From: UBA11986 sp963734955
Lineage (GTDB): Bacteria; Bacteroidota; Ignavibacteria; UBA10030; UBA6906
DNA: 64,000 bases
Assembly (NCBI GenBank): GCA_963734955.1
Contig: CAVTJO010000014.1
Coordinates: forward strand, 558,001-622,000
Direction of reading: 5' to 3'
Shown: positions 62,100 through 64,000 of the stretch, piece after piece
Position numbering within the stretch: the stretch's first letter is position 1
Layout of the letters: each line of letters begins with the position of its first letter
Translations under genes and position numbers: made by a program
Notes under the pieces: model-generated
What the model was told of the DNA's origin: nothing
Database searches by the model: none
Seen by the model: only the letters and a program-made list of their open reading frames with translations

Positions 62100-62645
62100 T
62101 CAAGCGCCACCTTTCCCGAACAGGCTCGAGTACACTCCAAAATCACTCTCGCTGAATACGATGAATCGGAGTTCATTGATTTCTGTGTGTGTACTCAAGA
62201 ACTCAGACACTGTCGTGAATGCGATCCGCGACGCCCGCCCGATCGGGAAACCGTATATCCCCGTACTGATTGAAGGGAACGCGATGCTCTTGATATTGTT
62301 GCGGACTGCAAGCATCAGGCTGTTGTGGTACGCATTCAAGAGAAGCTTATCCTCGTTATGAGAGCCGCCGCGCCACACAGGCCCAACCGCATGGATGACA
62401 TAGCGGGCCTTGAGGTTTCCGCCGGTGGTAATCACCGCCTCGCCTGTCGGGAGTTCCCCCTGCTGTTGTCGAATTCGTCTGCACTCATCAAGAATCCGGG
62501 GTCCTCCCGCACGATGGATCGCCCCATCAACGCCTCCGCCACCCATCAGACTTGAATTTGCCGCGTTGACAATCGCATCGACATCTTCAAGTGTGATATC
62601 ACCCTGCTTCAAAAGAAGCCGTGATTTAGCCACTATAAGTTCCAT
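62100..62645 (-). CDS. Macrodomain protein (ADP-ribose phosphatase/deacetylase-like)
   Basis: 181 residues, a single macrodomain: LKQGDITLEDVDAIVNAANS followed by SLMGGGGVDGAIHRAGG (ADP-ribose-binding loops), YVIHAVGPVWRGGSHNED, and SIAFPSISTGIYGFPIGRAS. It matches the YmdB/Af1521 group that removes ADP-ribose from substrates or hydrolyses O-acetyl-ADP-ribose and ADP-ribose 1-phosphate. Its neighbour rtcB is an RNA ligase; a joint RNA-repair role is only suggested by position. It probably has its own promoter. Confidence 0.92.
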   Translation of the reverse strand: MELIVAKSRLLLKQGDITLEDVDAIVNAANSSLMGGGGVDGAIHRAGGPRILDECRRIRQQQGELPTGEAVITTGGNLKARYVIHAVGPVWRGGSHNEDKLLLNAYHNSLMLAVRNNIKSIAFPSISTGIYGFPIGRASRIAFTTVSEFLSTHTEINELRFIVFSESDFGVYSSLFGKGGA

Positions 62646-62735
62646 GATTCAAACGGGAACAATGCAGCCATGCAAATCGACTGGAAGCTGGCGCTATTGA
62701 TACTGCTCGTGGTAGCTGTAGAGAGGTAACGTCAG

Positions 62736-62764
62736 AATGTACTGAATCCGGACTGTGGATGCAA
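62736..62764 (-). promoter_or_regulatory. Possible promoter of the macrodomain gene
   Basis: Minus-strand TTGCAT (62764-62759), 17 bases, TACATT (62741-62736). The leader is about 85 bases. It lies in the 135-base gap between rtcB and the macrodomain gene. Confidence 0.45.
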
Positions 62765-62780
62765 GAAATCAGGCGAGAGA

Positions 62781-63967
62781 TCAGTCCTCCGGCCGTTCAC
62801 CCGAAGGAGCCATCTTCACAAGCCGCGGCATGAACCTCGCAACCGGACGCGCAAGATCAAGCTGTGCATTCATGACATCGTTGATATTCTTGTATGCCCA
62901 CGGGACCTCGTCAAGCCCGGCAGAGAGAAGCTCCACTCCCTGCTTCTGAAGAAACTCCTTTGTCTCTTTCCAGGTAAACGTCTTCAGTGCGGCCTTGCGC
63001 GACATTCTGCGCCCTGCGCCATGCGAGGTGGAGTTAAGAGAGAAAGAGTTAGCCAATCCTTCAACGATAAAGCCGGGTGTTCCCATCGAGCCGGGAATGA
63101 TACCAAGTACCCCCGCCCCGGCAGGAGTTGCACCCTTGCGGTGGACTATGACGTCACGGCCCCGGAGTTTTTCCCTCCACGCGAAATTGTGGTGGTTCTC
63201 GATTTGTTTGAGGATGGGATGGCGCAGGAATTTCACAATGGCATCATGGATAAGATGGTGATTTGCCGGCACGCGTACTTTCCCATGAGTTCCATCGCAG
63301 CCCAATATTCGGCACCTTCATCATCAACGTCGGCCGGGCGAGATTTACCACGTGGCCGGTACATTGTCGGGATGACACGCCTTCAACACACCGTGTAGCA
63401 CTCTGCAACTGCCGCCCCTGTACCTCTGCTTCCACTGTGCGAAAGTAATGCGAGATACAAACCACACGGGACACCAATGGCATCTTGCGCAAATTCCACC
63501 TCAACGAACTCAACAAAATGATTACCGGATCCGGACGTACCAAGCTGCCGATGCGCCTTGTCCTTGAACTCGCGTGTCACCGGAGAGATATTCCAATCAT
63601 CATCCATGACAATGTGGGATTTTCTTTCCTTCCATTCAGCACCGACACCGAAGCGGGTATTTGTCTCAATGGCGGATTTATAGAGATCATGTTCCGTCCT
63701 CACCACCTTTGGCGGGACGTCGAACACCGTCATCATCATCCTGCATGCGATGTCAACGCCGACACCATACGGAATCACGGCATTCTCTGTGGCTAATACG
63801 CCCCCGATGGGAAGTCCGTTATCCACGTGAGCGTCAGCCATAAGCGCCCCCGCCACGGAAATTGGAAGCGCCATGGCAGCATCCATCTGTGCCGTTGCTT
63901 CAGCATCAATGTCACTGCCCCAGGTTTTGTAGGATGGCGTTGTCAATTCGGTCGGGGGAATAGCCAT
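62781..63967 (-). pseudogene. rtcB: RtcB RNA ligase, disrupted by several indels
   Basis: RtcB joins 2,3-cyclic-phosphate and 5-hydroxyl RNA ends with GTP and Mn. The first part (63967-63383) has IPYGVGVDIACRMMM (metal Cys), LGTSGSGNHFVEFVEV and LALLSHSGSRGTGAAVAE. The last part (63305-62781) has PANHHLIHDAI, DVIVHRKGATPAGAGVL and SLNSTSHGAGRRMSRKA (guanylylated His region). Between 63264 and 63396 the coding sense changes frame at least three times (GVLKACHPDNVPAT, then DVDDEGAEYWAAMELMGKYA, then ANHHLIHD). All catalytic parts survive, so either local sequence quality is poor or the gene is freshly broken. A TAG at 63973-63971 precedes the ATG in frame. Confidence 0.85.
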
Positions 63968-64000
63968 CGGCTACTTCACCGCGTCTTTCTTCAATTCGTT

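Noticed and set aside
1..64000. CRISPR arrays, insertion sequences, prophage or integration sites
   Set aside because: I saw no direct-repeat arrays, transposase or integrase motifs and no gene-free stretch above 300 bases.

Overview
The window looks like a chromosomal segment of a Gram-negative bacterium of the Bacteroidota/Ignavibacteriota (Chlorobi) side of the FCB group. The evidence is a secreted protein ending in a type IX secretion (T9SS) type A sorting domain with the NYPNPFNPTT signature, a Kdo pathway enzyme (KdsB), FCB-type gene pairs, and promoters whose -10 element resembles the Bacteroidota TAnnTTTG box. Coding density is high: no gene-free stretch exceeds 300 bases. I found no tRNA, rRNA, CRISPR array, insertion sequence or prophage gene.

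Layout. 1-3279 (minus): a housekeeping operon, yggS - divIVA - purine nucleoside phosphorylase - DUF2905 - SIMPL protein - ileS (ileS runs off the left edge). 3460-14425 (plus): TPR protein, larE, NDH-2, an MFS/POT-type transporter, a TolB-like lipoprotein, pyrF, a DUF2851 protein, etfBA and a bifunctional nuclease. 14464-16132 (minus): YbbR-like protein and pdxJ. 16150-17171 (minus): a self-contained transcription unit of two bacterial microcompartment (BMC) shell proteins, one carrying a C-terminal Rho_N-like domain, with a near-consensus promoter and a strong terminator. 17168-39806 (minus): a 22.6 kb surface-polysaccharide locus with eight glycosyltransferases, five SAM methyltransferases, two Wzx-type flippases, two YfhO-type membrane proteins, a sugar epimerase and a T9SS-secreted beta-propeller protein that has its own promoter and terminator. 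40032-44432 (plus): rsmA, a PAP2 membrane protein, rplU-rpmA, mdh, a lipoprotein. 44441-59385 (minus): an anti-sigma-type ATPase, an outer-membrane protein, an RNA-processing metallo-beta-lactamase, a methyltransferase, a KirBac channel overlapping glgA, a lone urate-hydroxylase membrane domain, an MFS transporter, pyrG, a DUF502 protein, kdsB, plsC and an M48 protease. 59634-63967: a lipoprotein (plus), then terC, an esterase, a macrodomain protein and a badly disrupted rtcB (minus).

Two properties cut across the window. First, seven genes (MFS transporter, etfB, pdxJ, a methyltransferase, a flippase, the metallo-beta-lactamase protein, DUF502) are each split by one frameshift of the same sign, equivalent to one extra base; removing one base restores a full family-length protein in every case. 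rtcB has at least three further indels. Insertion-biased sequence error is the simplest explanation. Second, about a dozen transcription units have a TTGxxx element, exactly 17 bases, then TAnnTT, which gives an internally consistent promoter model and helps choose several start codons.

The most interesting biology is the satellite BMC shell unit with its Rho_N-tailed shell protein and no enzyme nearby, followed by the polysaccharide locus with an embedded T9SS cargo and a cysteine-rich GT9 enzyme.
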